The notes under the pieces were generated by a model. The model was not told where the DNA came from. It did not search any database and saw only the letters and a program-made list of their open reading frames with translations. 64,000 nt of DNA from Pseudomonas oryzagri. GTDB taxonomy: Bacteria; Pseudomonadota; Gammaproteobacteria; Pseudomonadales; Pseudomonadaceae. Where the stretch lies: positions 248,001-312,000 of the forward strand of contig NZ_JAJHPU010000015.1 of assembly GCF_020831405.1 (NCBI RefSeq). Reading direction: 5' to 3'. The position numbers and the translations under genes were made by a program. This document shows positions 41,746 to 51,050 of this stretch, in pieces (the stretch's first letter is position 1; every line of letters begins with the position of its first letter).

Positions 41746-42558
41746 TCAACGCTGGCAGCGCGAACAATACACGCTGGCCCGCTGGCCCAGCTTGATCTCG
41801 CGCAGGGTGGCGCCGCAGGTCATGCAGAATTCGCCGCCGCGGCCGTAGACGAACAGTTCCTGCTGGAAGTAGCCGGGCTTGCCGTCGCCGCCGACGAAGT
41901 CGCGCAGGGTGGTGCCGCCGCAGTCGATGGCCAGGGCGAGGATGCGGCGGATCTCCGTGGCCAGTGTCTGGTAGCGCGCCCGCGAGATCGAGCCGGCTTC
42001 GCGGCGCGGGTCGATGCCGGCGGCGAACAGCGCCTCGGTGGCGTAGATGTTGCCGACGCCGACCACCACGGCGTTGTCCATGATGAACGGCTTGACCGCC
42101 ACCTTCTTGCCGCGCGACAGCGCGTACAGGCGCTCGCCGTCGAACTCCGCGCCCAGCGGCTCCGGGCCGAGCTTGCGCAGCAGCTCGTGATTGAGCGGAT
42201 CGAGGCTCCACAGCAGCGCGCCGAAGCGTCGCGGGTCGGTGTAGCGCAGCGCCATCCCCGAATCCAGCTCGATGTCGACGTGCTCGTGCTTGGCCGCCGG
42301 CAGGCCGGCCTCGACCAGGCGCAGGCTGCCGGACATGCCCAGGTGGCCGATCAGCGTGCCTTGCTCGGCCGCGATCAGCAGGTACTTGGCGCGCCGTTCG
42401 ACCCGCTCGATGCGCTGGCCGGACAGGCGCACGTCGAGGTCCTCGGGAATCGGCCAGCGCAGGCGGCGCTCACGGACGATCACGCGGGTCACGCGGTGGC
42501 CTTCCAGATGCGGGGCGATACCGCGGCGGGTGGTTTCGACTTCGGGCAATTCGGGCAT
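41746..42558 (-). CDS. mutM: formamidopyrimidine-DNA glycosylase (Fpg)
   Basis: Base-excision repair glycosylase/AP lyase for 8-oxoguanine and ring-opened purines, 270 aa. The start must be at MPELPEVET because Pro2 is the catalytic nucleophile and Glu3 assists; four extra codons upstream would bury it. The C-terminal zinc finger FCMTCG ... VYCSRCQR has the four Cys ligands. Divergent from rlmI. Confidence 0.97.
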   Translation of the reverse strand: MPELPEVETTRRGIAPHLEGHRVTRVIVRERRLRWPIPEDLDVRLSGQRIERVERRAKYLLIAAEQGTLIGHLGMSGSLRLVEAGLPAAKHEHVDIELDSGMALRYTDPRRFGALLWSLDPLNHELLRKLGPEPLGAEFDGERLYALSRGKKVAVKPFIMDNAVVVGVGNIYATEALFAAGIDPRREAGSISRARYQTLATEIRRILALAIDCGGTTLRDFVGGDGKPGYFQQELFVYGRGGEFCMTCGATLREIKLGQRASVYCSRCQR

Positions 42559-42659
42559 GGCGGCGGACACGGCAAAACGGGCGCGCCAACATAGCAGGAT
42601 TGCCGGCCCCGCTCACCCTCGCGCGCCGGCCGGCAGGCGCCCGAGCCCCCGCCTTCCGC

Positions 42660-42665
42660 TATACT
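42660..42665 (+). promoter_or_regulatory. candidate -10 element upstream of rlmI
   Basis: TATACT, 24 bases before the rlmI ATG in the gap to the divergent mutM. No convincing -35 at the right spacing. Confidence 0.35.
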
Positions 42666-42689
42666 CCGCGCTTTTTGCGAGAGTGCCCC

Positions 42690-43883
42690 ATGTCCCTGCC
42701 CAGCCTGCGACTGAAAGCCAACGCCGAGCGCCGCCTGCGCGCCGGCCACCTGTGGGTCTACAGCAACGAGGTGGACGTGGCGGCCACCCCGCTGTCGCTG
42801 TTCGAGCCGGGCGACCAGGCCATCCTCGAAATGGCCGGCGGCAAGCCGCTGGGCATCGTCGCCATCAGCCCGCAGAACCTGATCTGCGCGCGGCTGATCT
42901 CCCGCGACACCAAGCACCCGCTGGACAAATCCTTGCTGGTGCACCGTATCAACGTCGCCCTGAGCCTGCGCGAGCGTCTGTTCGACGCGCCCTGCTACCG
43001 CCTGGTGTACGGCGACTCCGACCTGCTGCCCGGCCTGGTGGTCGACCGCTTCGGCGACCACCTGGTGGTGCAGCTGGCTTCGGCGGCCATGGAGCGCCAC
43101 AAGGACGCCGTGGTCGAGGCGCTGGTGCAGGTGCTCAAGCCGGCCGGCATCCTGTTCAAGAACGACTCCAGCGCCCGCGACGCCGAGGGCCTGGAGCGCT
43201 ACGTGGCCACCGCCTACGGCGAAGTGCCGGAGTGGGTATCGCTGGAAGAGAACGGCGTGAAGTTCGAGGCGCCGGTGCAGGGCGGCCAGAAGACTGGCTG
43301 GTTCTTCGATCATCGCCAGAACCGCGCGCGCCTGGCGCCCTACGTCCAGGGCAAGCGGGTACTCGACCTGTTCAGCTACGTCGGTGGCTGGGGCGTGCAG
43401 GCCGCGGTGTTCGGCGCATCCGAGGTGATGTGCGTGGACGGCTCGGCACTGGCGCTGGACGGCGTCGAGCGCAACGCGGCGCTCAACGGCGTGGGCGAGA
43501 AGATGGCCTGCGTCGAGGGCGACGTGTTCGAGGCGCTCAAGGAGCTGAAGGCGGCCGAGGAACGCTTCGACGTGATCGTCGCCGACCCGCCCGCCTTCAT
43601 CAAGCGCAAGAAGGACCTGAAGAACGGCGAGGCCGCCTATCGCCGCCTCAACGAGCAGGCCATGCGCCTGCTGAACAAGGACGGCATCCTGGTCAGCGCC
43701 AGCTGCTCGATGCACCTGCCCGAGGACGACCTGCAGAACATCCTGCTCTCCAGCGCCCGCCACCTCGACCGCCACATCCAGCTGCTCGAGCGCGGCGGCC
43801 AGGGCCCCGATCACCCGGTACACCCGGCGATCAACGAGACCCGCTACATCAAGAGCCTGACCTGCCGCATCCTGCCGAGCTGA
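42690..43883 (+). CDS. rlmI: 23S rRNA (cytosine(1962)-C(5))-methyltransferase RlmI
   Basis: A 397-residue class I rRNA methyltransferase. An N-terminal PUA domain (about 3-75, including RLRAGHLWVYSNEVD) precedes an insertion and the Rossmann catalytic domain with GWFFDHRQNR, VLDLFSYVGGWGVQAA (SAM binding), the DPPAFIKRKK motif and SCSMHL with the catalytic Cys region. The length matches E. coli RlmI (396 aa). Confidence 0.94.
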   Translation: MSLPSLRLKANAERRLRAGHLWVYSNEVDVAATPLSLFEPGDQAILEMAGGKPLGIVAISPQNLICARLISRDTKHPLDKSLLVHRINVALSLRERLFDAPCYRLVYGDSDLLPGLVVDRFGDHLVVQLASAAMERHKDAVVEALVQVLKPAGILFKNDSSARDAEGLERYVATAYGEVPEWVSLEENGVKFEAPVQGGQKTGWFFDHRQNRARLAPYVQGKRVLDLFSYVGGWGVQAAVFGASEVMCVDGSALALDGVERNAALNGVGEKMACVEGDVFEALKELKAAEERFDVIVADPPAFIKRKKDLKNGEAAYRRLNEQAMRLLNKDGILVSASCSMHLPEDDLQNILLSSARHLDRHIQLLERGGQGPDHPVHPAINETRYIKSLTCRILPS

Positions 43884-43900
43884 GGCTGGCTCACCGCCCG

Positions 43901-43974
43901 GATGGCCGACGGCGCAGCCGTGGCCAGCCGGCCGGGCCCAGCGGTGGAAAAGGCCGGCGGCCGTTTGCCACCCT
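43901..43974. repeat. degenerate double-hairpin repeat, copy D
   Basis: The loop CGGCGCAGCC of copies A and B is conserved at 43910-43919, with arms changed to TGGCC/GGCCA that still pair. A second hairpin-like part runs from GGTGGAAAA (43943-43951) to GCCACCCT (ending 43974). It lies right after rlmI. Confidence 0.55.
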
Positions 43975-43990
43975 GCCCTTCTTCCGACAC

Positions 43991-44011
43991 GTGGCGCGCC
44001 AGGCGCGCCAC
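43991..44011. other. 21-base near-perfect palindrome upstream of ilvD
   Basis: GTGGCGCGCC and GGCGCGCCAC flank a single A. It lies about 40 bases before a possible extended -10 (TGG then TATCCT, 44048-44056) and 84 bases before the ilvD start. Could be an operator, or a relic of the neighbouring repeat. Confidence 0.4.
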
Positions 44012-44094
44012 GCCCGTCCCCGCCCGCTGCACCCGCCCGCCAATCGCTGGTATCCTGAAAAGCTCAGTATCCGCCTGCATTCCGGGAATCCGCC

Positions 44095-45933
44095 ATGCCT
44101 GACTATCGCTCGAAAACCTCCACCTTCGGCCGCAACATGGCCGGCGCCCGTGCCCTGTGGCGCGCCACCGGGATGAAGGACGAGGACTTCAAGAAGCCGA
44201 TCATCGCCGTTGCCAACTCCTTCACCCAGTTCGTGCCCGGCCACGTGCACCTGAAGGATCTGGGCCAGCTGGTCGCCCGCGAGATCGAGAAGGCCGGCGG
44301 TGTGGCCAAGGAATTCGACACCATCGCCGTCGACGACGGCATCGCCATGGGCCACGACGGCATGCTCTATTCGCTGCCCAGCCGCGAGATCATCGCCGAC
44401 TCCGTCGAGTACATGGTCAACGCCCACTGCGCCGACGCCATCGTGTGCATCAGCAACTGCGACAAGATCACCCCCGGCATGCTGATGGCCGCCCTGCGCC
44501 TGAACATCCCGGTGGTGTTCGTCTCCGGCGGGCCGATGGAAGCCGGCAAGACCAAGCTGGCCGCCCACGGCCTCGACCTGGTCGACGCCATGGTCGCCGC
44601 CGCCGACGACAACTGCTCGGACGAGACCGTCGCCGAGTACGAGCGCAGCGCCTGCCCGACCTGCGGCAGCTGCTCGGGCATGTTCACCGCCAACTCGATG
44701 AACTGCCTGACCGAAGCCCTCGGCCTGTCGCTGCCGGGCAACGGCACCACCCTGGCCACCCACAGCGACCGCGAGCAGCTGTTCCTGCGCGCCGGCCGCC
44801 TGATCGTCGAGCTGTGCCAGCGCTACTACGGCGAAGGCGACGAGTCGGTGCTGCCGCGCTCGATCGCCAGCTTCAAGGCGTTCGAGAACGCCATGACCCT
44901 GGACATCGCCATGGGCGGCTCGACCAACACCATCCTGCACCTGCTGGCCGCCGCCCAGGAGGCCGAGGTGGACTTCAACCTGCGCCACATCGACCAGCTG
45001 TCGCGTCGCGTGCCGCAGCTGTGCAAGGTCGCGCCCAACATCCAGAAGTACCACATGGAAGACGTGCACCGCGCCGGCGGCATCATCAGTATCCTCGGCG
45101 AGCTGGCCCGTGGCGGCCTGCTGCACACCGACGTGCCGACCGTGCACAGCCCGACCATGGCCGACGCCATCGCCGAGTGGGACATCACCCAGACCGCCGA
45201 CGAATCCGTGCACACCTTCTTCAAGGCGGGCCCTGCCGGCATCCCCAGCCAGACCGCGTTCAGCCAGAGCACCCGCTGGCCGAGCCTGGACACCGATCGC
45301 TTCGAGGGCTGCATCCGCAGCGTGGAAAACGCCTACTCCCAGGAGGGCGGCCTGGCCGTGCTGTACGGCAACATCGCCCTGGACGGCTGCGTGGTGAAGA
45401 CCGCCGGCGTCGACGAGTCGATCCACGTGTTCGAAGGCAACGCGCGCATCTATGAAAGCCAGGACGCCGCGGTGAAGGGCATCCTCGCCGACGAGGTGAA
45501 GCCGGGCGACATCGTGGTGATCCGCTACGAAGGTCCCAAGGGCGGCCCGGGCATGCAGGAAATGCTCTATCCGACCAGCTACCTGAAGTCCAAGGGCCTG
45601 GGCAAGCAGTGCGCCCTGCTCACCGACGGCCGCTTCTCCGGCGGCACCTCGGGCCTCTCCATCGGCCACGTCTCGCCGGAAGCCGCCGCGGGCGGCGCCA
45701 TCGGCCTGGTCGAGGAAGGCGACAAGATCCTCATCGACATCCCCAACCGCAGCATCAGCCTGCTGGTCGGCGACGAGGAGCTGAAGGCCCGCCGCCTGCA
45801 CCAGGACCACAAGGGCTGGAAGCCGGCCGCGCCGCGTGCGCGCAAGGTCAGCACCGCGCTGAAGGCCTACGCTCTGCTCGCCACCAGCGCCGACAAGGGC
45901 GCAGTGCGCAACAAGGCACTGCTCGAGGACTAA
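44095..45933 (+). CDS. ilvD: dihydroxyacid dehydratase
   Basis: Iron-sulfur enzyme of valine, leucine and isoleucine synthesis, 612 aa. Cluster cysteines lie in [12 protein letters not shown] and [13 protein letters not shown]; further motifs are [28 protein letters not shown] and the C-terminal [28 protein letters not shown] preceded by TGG at 44048-44056 may be an extended -10 promoter. It is followed by a strong terminator, so it is transcribed alone. Confidence 0.97.
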   Translation: MPDYRSKTSTFGRNMAGARALWRATGMKDEDFKKPIIAVANSFTQFVPGHVHLKDLGQLVAREIEKAGGVAKEFDTIAVDDGIAMGHDGMLYSLPSREIIADSVEYMVNAHCADAIVCISNCDKITPGMLMAALRLNIPVVFVSGGPMEAGKTKLAAHGLDLVDAMVAAADDNCSDETVAEYERSACPTCGSCSGMFTANSMNCLTEALGLSLPGNGTTLATHSDREQLFLRAGRLIVELCQRYYGEGDESVLPRSIASFKAFENAMTLDIAMGGSTNTILHLLAAAQEAEVDFNLRHIDQLSRRVPQLCKVAPNIQKYHMEDVHRAGGIISILGELARGGLLHTDVPTVHSPTMADAIAEWDITQTADESVHTFFKAGPAGIPSQTAFSQSTRWPSLDTDRFEGCIRSVENAYSQEGGLAVLYGNIALDGCVVKTAGVDESIHVFEGNARIYESQDAAVKGILADEVKPGDIVVIRYEGPKGGPGMQEMLYPTSYLKSKGLGKQCALLTDGRFSGGTSGLSIGHVSPEAAAGGAIGLVEEGDKILIDIPNRSISLLVGDEELKARRLHQDHKGWKPAAPRARKVSTALKAYALLATSADKGAVRNKALLED

Positions 45934-45954
45934 GCGTCCGCCGCCCCCGCCATG

Positions 45955-45987
45955 ACAAACGCCCCGCATTGCGGGGCGTTTGTTTTT
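45955..45987 (+). terminator. rho-independent terminator of ilvD
   Basis: A 13-bp stem ACAAACGCCCCGC (45955-45967) with GCGGGGCGTTTGT (45971-45983), loop ATT, followed by TTTT. It starts 22 bases past the ilvD stop. Confidence 0.9.
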
Positions 45988-46118
45988 CCGGCCTGCCGTG
46001 GCGGCCGCCGGTCGGCAAGCCGCCTGCCACTCGTCCGTTGGCCTGGTCGCGGCCTATTTCGGCATTTTTTGCTGCTTTAATTGTTTCTGGGGGCCATCCA
46101 TTTCGAGAGGGTACCGTC

Positions 46119-46757
46119 ATGATCATCCGAATTCTGGCTCTGCTACTGATTGCGCTCTGCGCACCGCAGGCCTGGAGCCAACAACCCGCCCTGGCGCCGA
46201 CCAGCCCGCCCGCCACCTCCGTCAAGGTCCTGGACACCCGCCTGGCCCTGCGCGACCTGTGGGTCGAACATACCTTCTGGGTCAGGAACTACGCGGTGGC
46301 CAACCAGGCCGGCAATGCCGCCCAGGCCGAAACCGCCGCCAAGGAGGTGGTGGCCAATGCCACCGCCATCGCCAACAGCCTGCAGCCGCTGTACGGCCAA
46401 CCGGCCGCCGACCAGATGCTCACCCTGCTGGCTGGCCACTGGAACGCGATCAAGAGCTACAGCGACGCCAGCGTGGCCAAGGACAGCGCCAAGCAGGAAG
46501 CCGCCAAGGGTTTGCTGGAGACCAATGGCAAGGCCATCGCCGCCTTCCTCGCCAAGGCCAACCCCTATCTGCCCGAGACCAGCCTGGTAACCCTGCTCAG
46601 CGCCCACGGCGGACACCACATCAGCCAGATCGACCAGTTGGCCAAGGCCGACTACGCCGGCGAGGCCAAGACCTGGCACGCCATGCACGAGCACATCCTC
46701 GGCATCGCCGATGCCCTGGCCGACGCGCTGGCCAAGCAGTTCCCCGAGAAGTTCTGA
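46119..46757 (+). CDS. exported His-rich helical protein, unknown function
   Basis: A 212-residue protein with a signal peptide (about 1-20, IIRILALLLIALCAPQAWS) and an otherwise helical mature part. Histidines fall on separate predicted helices: His51 (after Glu50), His107, His163/166/167 and His187/190/192, a spacing that would suit a metal-binding four-helix bundle; this is inference. No membrane anchor after the signal. It is 115 bases upstream of a SufR-like regulator on the same strand. I do not recognise the family. Confidence 0.82.
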   Translation: MIIRILALLLIALCAPQAWSQQPALAPTSPPATSVKVLDTRLALRDLWVEHTFWVRNYAVANQAGNAAQAETAAKEVVANATAIANSLQPLYGQPAADQMLTLLAGHWNAIKSYSDASVAKDSAKQEAAKGLLETNGKAIAAFLAKANPYLPETSLVTLLSAHGGHHISQIDQLAKADYAGEAKTWHAMHEHILGIADALADALAKQFPEKF

Positions 46758-46872
46758 CGCCACCGGCGGGGCGCTCGCGGCGCCCCGCCCCTGGAGCCTG
46801 ACGGCGACTTCGCGAGCCCGCGCAACGCTGCGGGACAGCAGATCGATCACAGCTCTTACGCGCGAGGCGACT

Positions 46873-47487
46873 ATGTTTCCCGGTCTCGGCCACACCCAGC
46901 AGGAGTTGCTCGCCGCCCTGCTCTGCCAGCCGACAGGCATGAGCATCGACGACCTGGCGGCGCAGCTGCAGGTGACCCGCACCGCGGTGCGCCAGCACCT
47001 GGCCGCGCTGGGGCGCGACGGGCTGGTCGAGCGCGGGCCGACCCGTCCCACAGGGCGCCGCCCGGAGCAATTGCACCGGCTCAGCGAGCGCGGTCGCGAG
47101 CTGTTTCCCCGCCAGTACCAACTGCTCGCCGACCTGCTGCTCGGCGAGGTGGTGCAGCTGCTCGGCGAGCAACAGCTGGTGGCGCTGATGCGTGGCCTGG
47201 GCCGGCGGCTGGCGGCCAGTCTGGAGCAGCAGGCGGTGGACGAGGCCCGCATCGTCGCGCACATGAACCAGGTCGGCTACCAGGCGGAACTGATCGCCCG
47301 CAGCGGCGGCGGGACGGAAATCGTCGCCCACAACTGCGTGTTCCACCACCTGGCCAGCCGCCATCCATCGGTCTGCGAGCTCGACCTGGCGCTGATCGGC
47401 AGCCTGGCCGGTGCCGCGGTCGAGCATTGCGAATGCATGGTGCGCGGCGGCGCGGTGTGCCGCTTCCGCCTGCGCCGGGAAGAGTGA
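46873..47487 (+). CDS. SufR-like / ArsR-superfamily transcriptional regulator
   Basis: A 204-residue DNA-binding protein. A winged helix-turn-helix at about 10-70 contains MSIDDLAAQLQVTRTAVRQHL, with the basic wing ERGPTRPTGRRP. The C-terminal half carries Cys155, Cys168, Cys186, Cys188 and Cys196, spaced like the iron-sulfur ligands of SufR-type regulators (HNCVFHHL ... VEHCECMVRGG ... C). It is therefore likely to sense an Fe-S cluster, iron or redox state. Targets are unknown; no suf or isc genes are near. Confidence 0.8.
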   Translation: MFPGLGHTQQELLAALLCQPTGMSIDDLAAQLQVTRTAVRQHLAALGRDGLVERGPTRPTGRRPEQLHRLSERGRELFPRQYQLLADLLLGEVVQLLGEQQLVALMRGLGRRLAASLEQQAVDEARIVAHMNQVGYQAELIARSGGGTEIVAHNCVFHHLASRHPSVCELDLALIGSLAGAAVEHCECMVRGGAVCRFRLRREE

Positions 47488-47550
47488 AGGAAGCCTGCGC
47501 CAGCAGCGGGCAAGGTCAGCAGGGCGCTGTCGCCCTGCGTCCGAGTCGCG

Positions 47551-48066
47551 TCAGGCGCGCTGCCAGGTCTCGTAGGCGTACGCCGGCGCCGCGGCCTCCG
47601 CCGCGTGCGCCTCGCACTCGGCCAGTCGCCAGTCGCTCTCGGCGAAAGCCGGGAACCAGGCGTCGCCCGCGGGCGCTAGGTGCACGCGGGTCAGGTAGAG
47701 GCGCTGCGCCAAAGGCAGGCCCTGCGCGTACAGCTGGGCGCCGCCGATCAGCATCAGCTCGTCGACCTCGCGCTCACGCGCCCACGCATCGGCGCGGGCG
47801 ATGGCCGCCTCCAGGGAGGGGAACACCTCGGCGCCGTCCAGGACGAGGTCCGCCTGGCGGCTGACCACCAGGTTGAGCCGCCCGGGCAGCGGCCGGCCGA
47901 GCGAGTCCCAGGTCTTGCGGCCCATGATGATCGGCTTGCCGAGGGTCAGGGCCTTGAAGTGCTTGAGGTCCGCCGGCAGGTGCCAGGGCAGGCGGTTGTC
48001 GATGCCGATCACGCGGTTGTCGGCCAGCGCGGCGATCAGGGCGAGGGGGAGCGTCGAGGTTTTCAT
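47551..48066 (-). CDS. folA: dihydrofolate reductase
   Basis: NADPH-dependent reductase of folate metabolism (171 aa). Motifs in order: LIAALADNRVIGIDNRLPWHLPADL with the catalytic Asp of the ADL segment, GKPIIMGRKTWDSLGRPLPGR (NADPH binding) and LMLIGGAQLYAQGL. The start at MKTSTLPL is taken from family length. Divergent from the DUF2868 gene. Confidence 0.96.
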   Translation of the reverse strand: MKTSTLPLALIAALADNRVIGIDNRLPWHLPADLKHFKALTLGKPIIMGRKTWDSLGRPLPGRLNLVVSRQADLVLDGAEVFPSLEAAIARADAWAREREVDELMLIGGAQLYAQGLPLAQRLYLTRVHLAPAGDAWFPAFAESDWRLAECEAHAAEAAAPAYAYETWQRA

Positions 48067-48289
48067 GGGCGCGAGGATAGCAGGCCGGCGGCGACGCTGA
48101 CGATCATGGAGGGCCTGCGATCTGCCGCCCACCGGCCACGCGGCGTCGCAAACGGCGTCAGCACACGCATCCGTGCCCGGCAAACTCCGCAGCCTCGACC
48201 GACATTGCCGGCCTGGCCCTGGCTGGCGAGCGCACCAACGGCCGCGCAGCGGTTATCCTCTGCCTATCCCCCGACGCCATGGAGGCCGC

Positions 48290-49669
48290 TTGCCGCTCAC
48301 CCCCATCCCCGACGCCCTGTGGCTCGCCGAAGCCCTGCGCCTCGCCGAGGAGCAGGGCGGGCCGCTGGAAGATGCCGAAGCCAGCCGCCTGGCCCGCGCC
48401 GCCGGCGGCGACCTGCAGCGGCGCATCCTCGTTCGCGCCGAACGGCTGGCCCAGCGCGACGGCCTCGACCAGGCCCTGCGTCACTGGCGCCAGGGTGCCC
48501 GCCTGGCCGTGCTGCTGCTCGCCGCGCTGGCGGTCGGCAGCGGCGCCGGGCTGGCCTTTGCGGCGCTCGGCGACGGCAGCCGCCCGGTCAACCTGCTGTG
48601 GGCGCTGGGCAGCCTGCTCGGCCTGCATCTGGTCACCCTCGCCGGCTGGGCACTGGGCTTCGCCTTCGGCGGCGAAGCCGGCAGCGCCCTCGGCCGCCTG
48701 TGGCTGGGCCTCAGCGAGCGCCTGCTGCGCGATCGCCGCGGCGCCCAGCTCGGCCCGGCGCTCTTGGGGTTGCTCGCCCGCCAAGGCCTGCAGCGCTGGG
48801 CGCTCGGCCTGCTCAGCCATGGCCTGTGGCTGCTCGCCCTGCTCGCCGCGCTGGCCGTGCTGCTCGCGCAGCTGGCCACCCGCCGCTACGGCTTCGTCTG
48901 GGAGACCACCCTGTTGCCGGCGGACAGCTTCGCCGCGCTGATCCACGGCCTCGGCGCCGGGCCCGCGCTGCTCGGCTTTCCGCAGCCGGACCTCGCGCTG
49001 CTGCGCGCCAGCGGCGAGGCGGTGGTCGGCGGCGAGGCGGCGCGACAGACCTGGGCCGCCTGGCTGCTCGGCGTGTTCGCGCTCTACGGCCTGCTGCCGC
49101 GCGCGCTGCTGGCGCTGCTGTGCCTGGTGCAGTGGCGCCGCGGCCTGGCGCGCCTGGCCCTGGACCTCGAGCAGCCCGGCTACAGCCGTCTGCGCGAGCG
49201 CCTGCTGCCGTCCAGCGAGCGCCTCGGCGTCAGCGACCTGGCTCCGGCGCAGCTGCACCAGCCGCATGCCGGTCACGCCGCAACGACCACCCCCGGCGGC
49301 CTGCTGGTGGCGGTGGAACTCGACGGCGAGCGCGCCTGGCCGCCGGCGCTGCCGGCCGGGGTCAGGGATGCCGGCATTCTCGACGACGGCGCGCAGCGCC
49401 GCCGCCTGCTCGAGCAGCTCAGCCGCCAGCCGCCGGCGCGCCTGCTGATCGCCTGCGACCCGCGCCGCTCGCCGGACCGCGGCACCCTGGCGCTGCTCGG
49501 CGAGCTGGCCCGCGCGGCCGGCGCCACGCGCATCTGGCTGCTGCCGGCGCCCTCCGGCGAGACGCTGGACCAGCAGCGCCTGGGCGACTGGCAGGCCGCC
49601 CTCGACGAGCTGCAACTGCCCTGGAACGACCGCGCGACCTGGCGCTGGCTGGAGAGCGGTGATGACTGA
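48290..49669 (+). CDS. DUF2868 membrane protein
   Basis: A 459-residue membrane protein of the DUF2868 family, function unknown. Four hydrophobic segments at about 72-93, 102-125, 170-195 and 255-281 are followed by a soluble ~170-residue C-terminal domain. I place the start at TTG 48290 because GGAGG lies four bases upstream; the frame is open to 48173 but without a better start. Its end overlaps the next gene, a GTPase, by 8 bp, which indicates a fixed stoichiometric pair. Confidence 0.85.
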   Translation: MPLTPIPDALWLAEALRLAEEQGGPLEDAEASRLARAAGGDLQRRILVRAERLAQRDGLDQALRHWRQGARLAVLLLAALAVGSGAGLAFAALGDGSRPVNLLWALGSLLGLHLVTLAGWALGFAFGGEAGSALGRLWLGLSERLLRDRRGAQLGPALLGLLARQGLQRWALGLLSHGLWLLALLAALAVLLAQLATRRYGFVWETTLLPADSFAALIHGLGAGPALLGFPQPDLALLRASGEAVVGGEAARQTWAAWLLGVFALYGLLPRALLALLCLVQWRRGLARLALDLEQPGYSRLRERLLPSSERLGVSDLAPAQLHQPHAGHAATTTPGGLLVAVELDGERAWPPALPAGVRDAGILDDGAQRRRLLEQLSRQPPARLLIACDPRRSPDRGTLALLGELARAAGATRIWLLPAPSGETLDQQRLGDWQAALDELQLPWNDRATWRWLESGDD

Positions 49670-51032
49670 AGCGCTGAAAATCGTCGTGGTCGGCCACACC
49701 AACGTCGGCAAGACCTCGCTGCTGCGCACCCTGACCCGCGACGTCGGCTTCGGCGAGGTCTCCCACCGCCCCAGCACCACTCGCCACGTCGAGGGCGCGC
49801 GTCTGGCGGTGGACGGCGAGGCGCTGCTCGAGCTGTACGACACCCCCGGCCTGGAGGACGCCATCGCCCTGCGCGACTACCTCGACGCCCTCGCCGGACC
49901 CGGCGAGCGCCTCGACGGCCCCGAACGCATCCGCCGCTTCCTGGCCGGCGGCGAGGCGCACGGCCGCTTCGAGCAGGAAGCCAAGGTGCTGCGCCAGCTG
50001 CTGCTGTGCGACGCCGGGCTATACGTGATCGACGCCCGCGAGCCGGTGCTGGCCAAGTACCGCGACGAGCTGGCGGTGCTCGCCGACGGCGGCAAGCCGC
50101 TGCTGCCGGTGCTCAACTTCGTCGCCGCCGAGCAGCACCGCGAGGCCGACTGGCGCGCCGCGCTGGCCCGCCTCGGCCTGCACGCGCTGGTGCGCTTCGA
50201 CAGCGTGGCGCCGCCTCTGGACGGCGAGCGGCGCCTGTACGAAAGCCTGGCGCTGCTGCTCGAGCACGCCCGCCCGGCGCTCGAACGACTGATCGCCGAT
50301 CACCAGGCGCAGCGCCTGGCACGTCGCGCCGCCGGGGCGCGGCTGATCGCCGAGCTGCTGGTCGACGCCGCCGCCTGCCGGCGCCTGGTGGACGGCGATG
50401 CGGCCAGCCTGGCCGCCGCGGTCGAGCGCCTGCAGGGCGAGCTGCGCGCGCGCGAGCAACGCTGCGTCGAGGCCCTGCTCGAGCTGTACACCTTTCGCCC
50501 AGGCGACGCCGAGACCGGCACGCTGCCGCTGCTGGACGGGCGCTGGGGCGACGATCTGTTCCACCCGGAGACCCTCCGCCAACTGGGGGTGAAGGTCGGC
50601 GGCGGCATGGCGGCCGGCGCCGCGGCGGGAGCCGGCATCGACCTGATGGTCGGCGGCCTGAGCCTGGGCGCCGCCACCCTGCTCGGCGCCCTCGCCGGCG
50701 GCGCCTGGCAGACCCTGCGCAACTACGGCGAGCGCCTGAAGGGCAAGCTCACCGGCCAGCGCGAGCTGACCGCCGACGACGCCGTGCTGCGCCTGCTGGC
50801 CCTGCGCCAGCGTCAGCTGCTCATCGCCCTGGAAAGCCGCGGCCACGCCGCGCAGCAGCGCATCCGCCTGGACAACCCGCAGGAGCAGATCTGGCGCGAG
50901 GGAAAACTGCCGGAGGTGCTGCACCGGGCGCGCGCCCATCCGCAGTGGTCGAGCCTGAACGACGGCGCCCGCCCGCAGCAGGCCGAGCGCCAGGCGGCGA
51001 TCCGTCGGCTGGCGGCGGACCTGCAGGGATAG
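49662..51032 (+). CDS. DUF3482 GTPase-like membrane-associated protein
   Basis: A 456-residue TRAFAC-class GTPase. The P-loop is GHTNVGKTS (residues 11-19), switch I STTRHVEG, and G3 YDTPGLED. After a helical middle region, a glycine/alanine-rich hydrophobic hairpin (about 310-350, AAGAAAGAGIDLMVGG) could insert into the membrane. It overlaps the DUF2868 membrane gene and is convergent with the DUF2059 gene 18 bases away. The cellular role is not known. Confidence 0.88.
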   Translation: MTEALKIVVVGHTNVGKTSLLRTLTRDVGFGEVSHRPSTTRHVEGARLAVDGEALLELYDTPGLEDAIALRDYLDALAGPGERLDGPERIRRFLAGGEAHGRFEQEAKVLRQLLLCDAGLYVIDAREPVLAKYRDELAVLADGGKPLLPVLNFVAAEQHREADWRAALARLGLHALVRFDSVAPPLDGERRLYESLALLLEHARPALERLIADHQAQRLARRAAGARLIAELLVDAAACRRLVDGDAASLAAAVERLQGELRAREQRCVEALLELYTFRPGDAETGTLPLLDGRWGDDLFHPETLRQLGVKVGGGMAAGAAAGAGIDLMVGGLSLGAATLLGALAGGAWQTLRNYGERLKGKLTGQRELTADDAVLRLLALRQRQLLIALESRGHAAQQRIRLDNPQEQIWREGKLPEVLHRARAHPQWSSLNDGARPQQAERQAAIRRLAADLQG

Positions 51033-51050
51033 GGAGAAGTAGGCGCGGGC

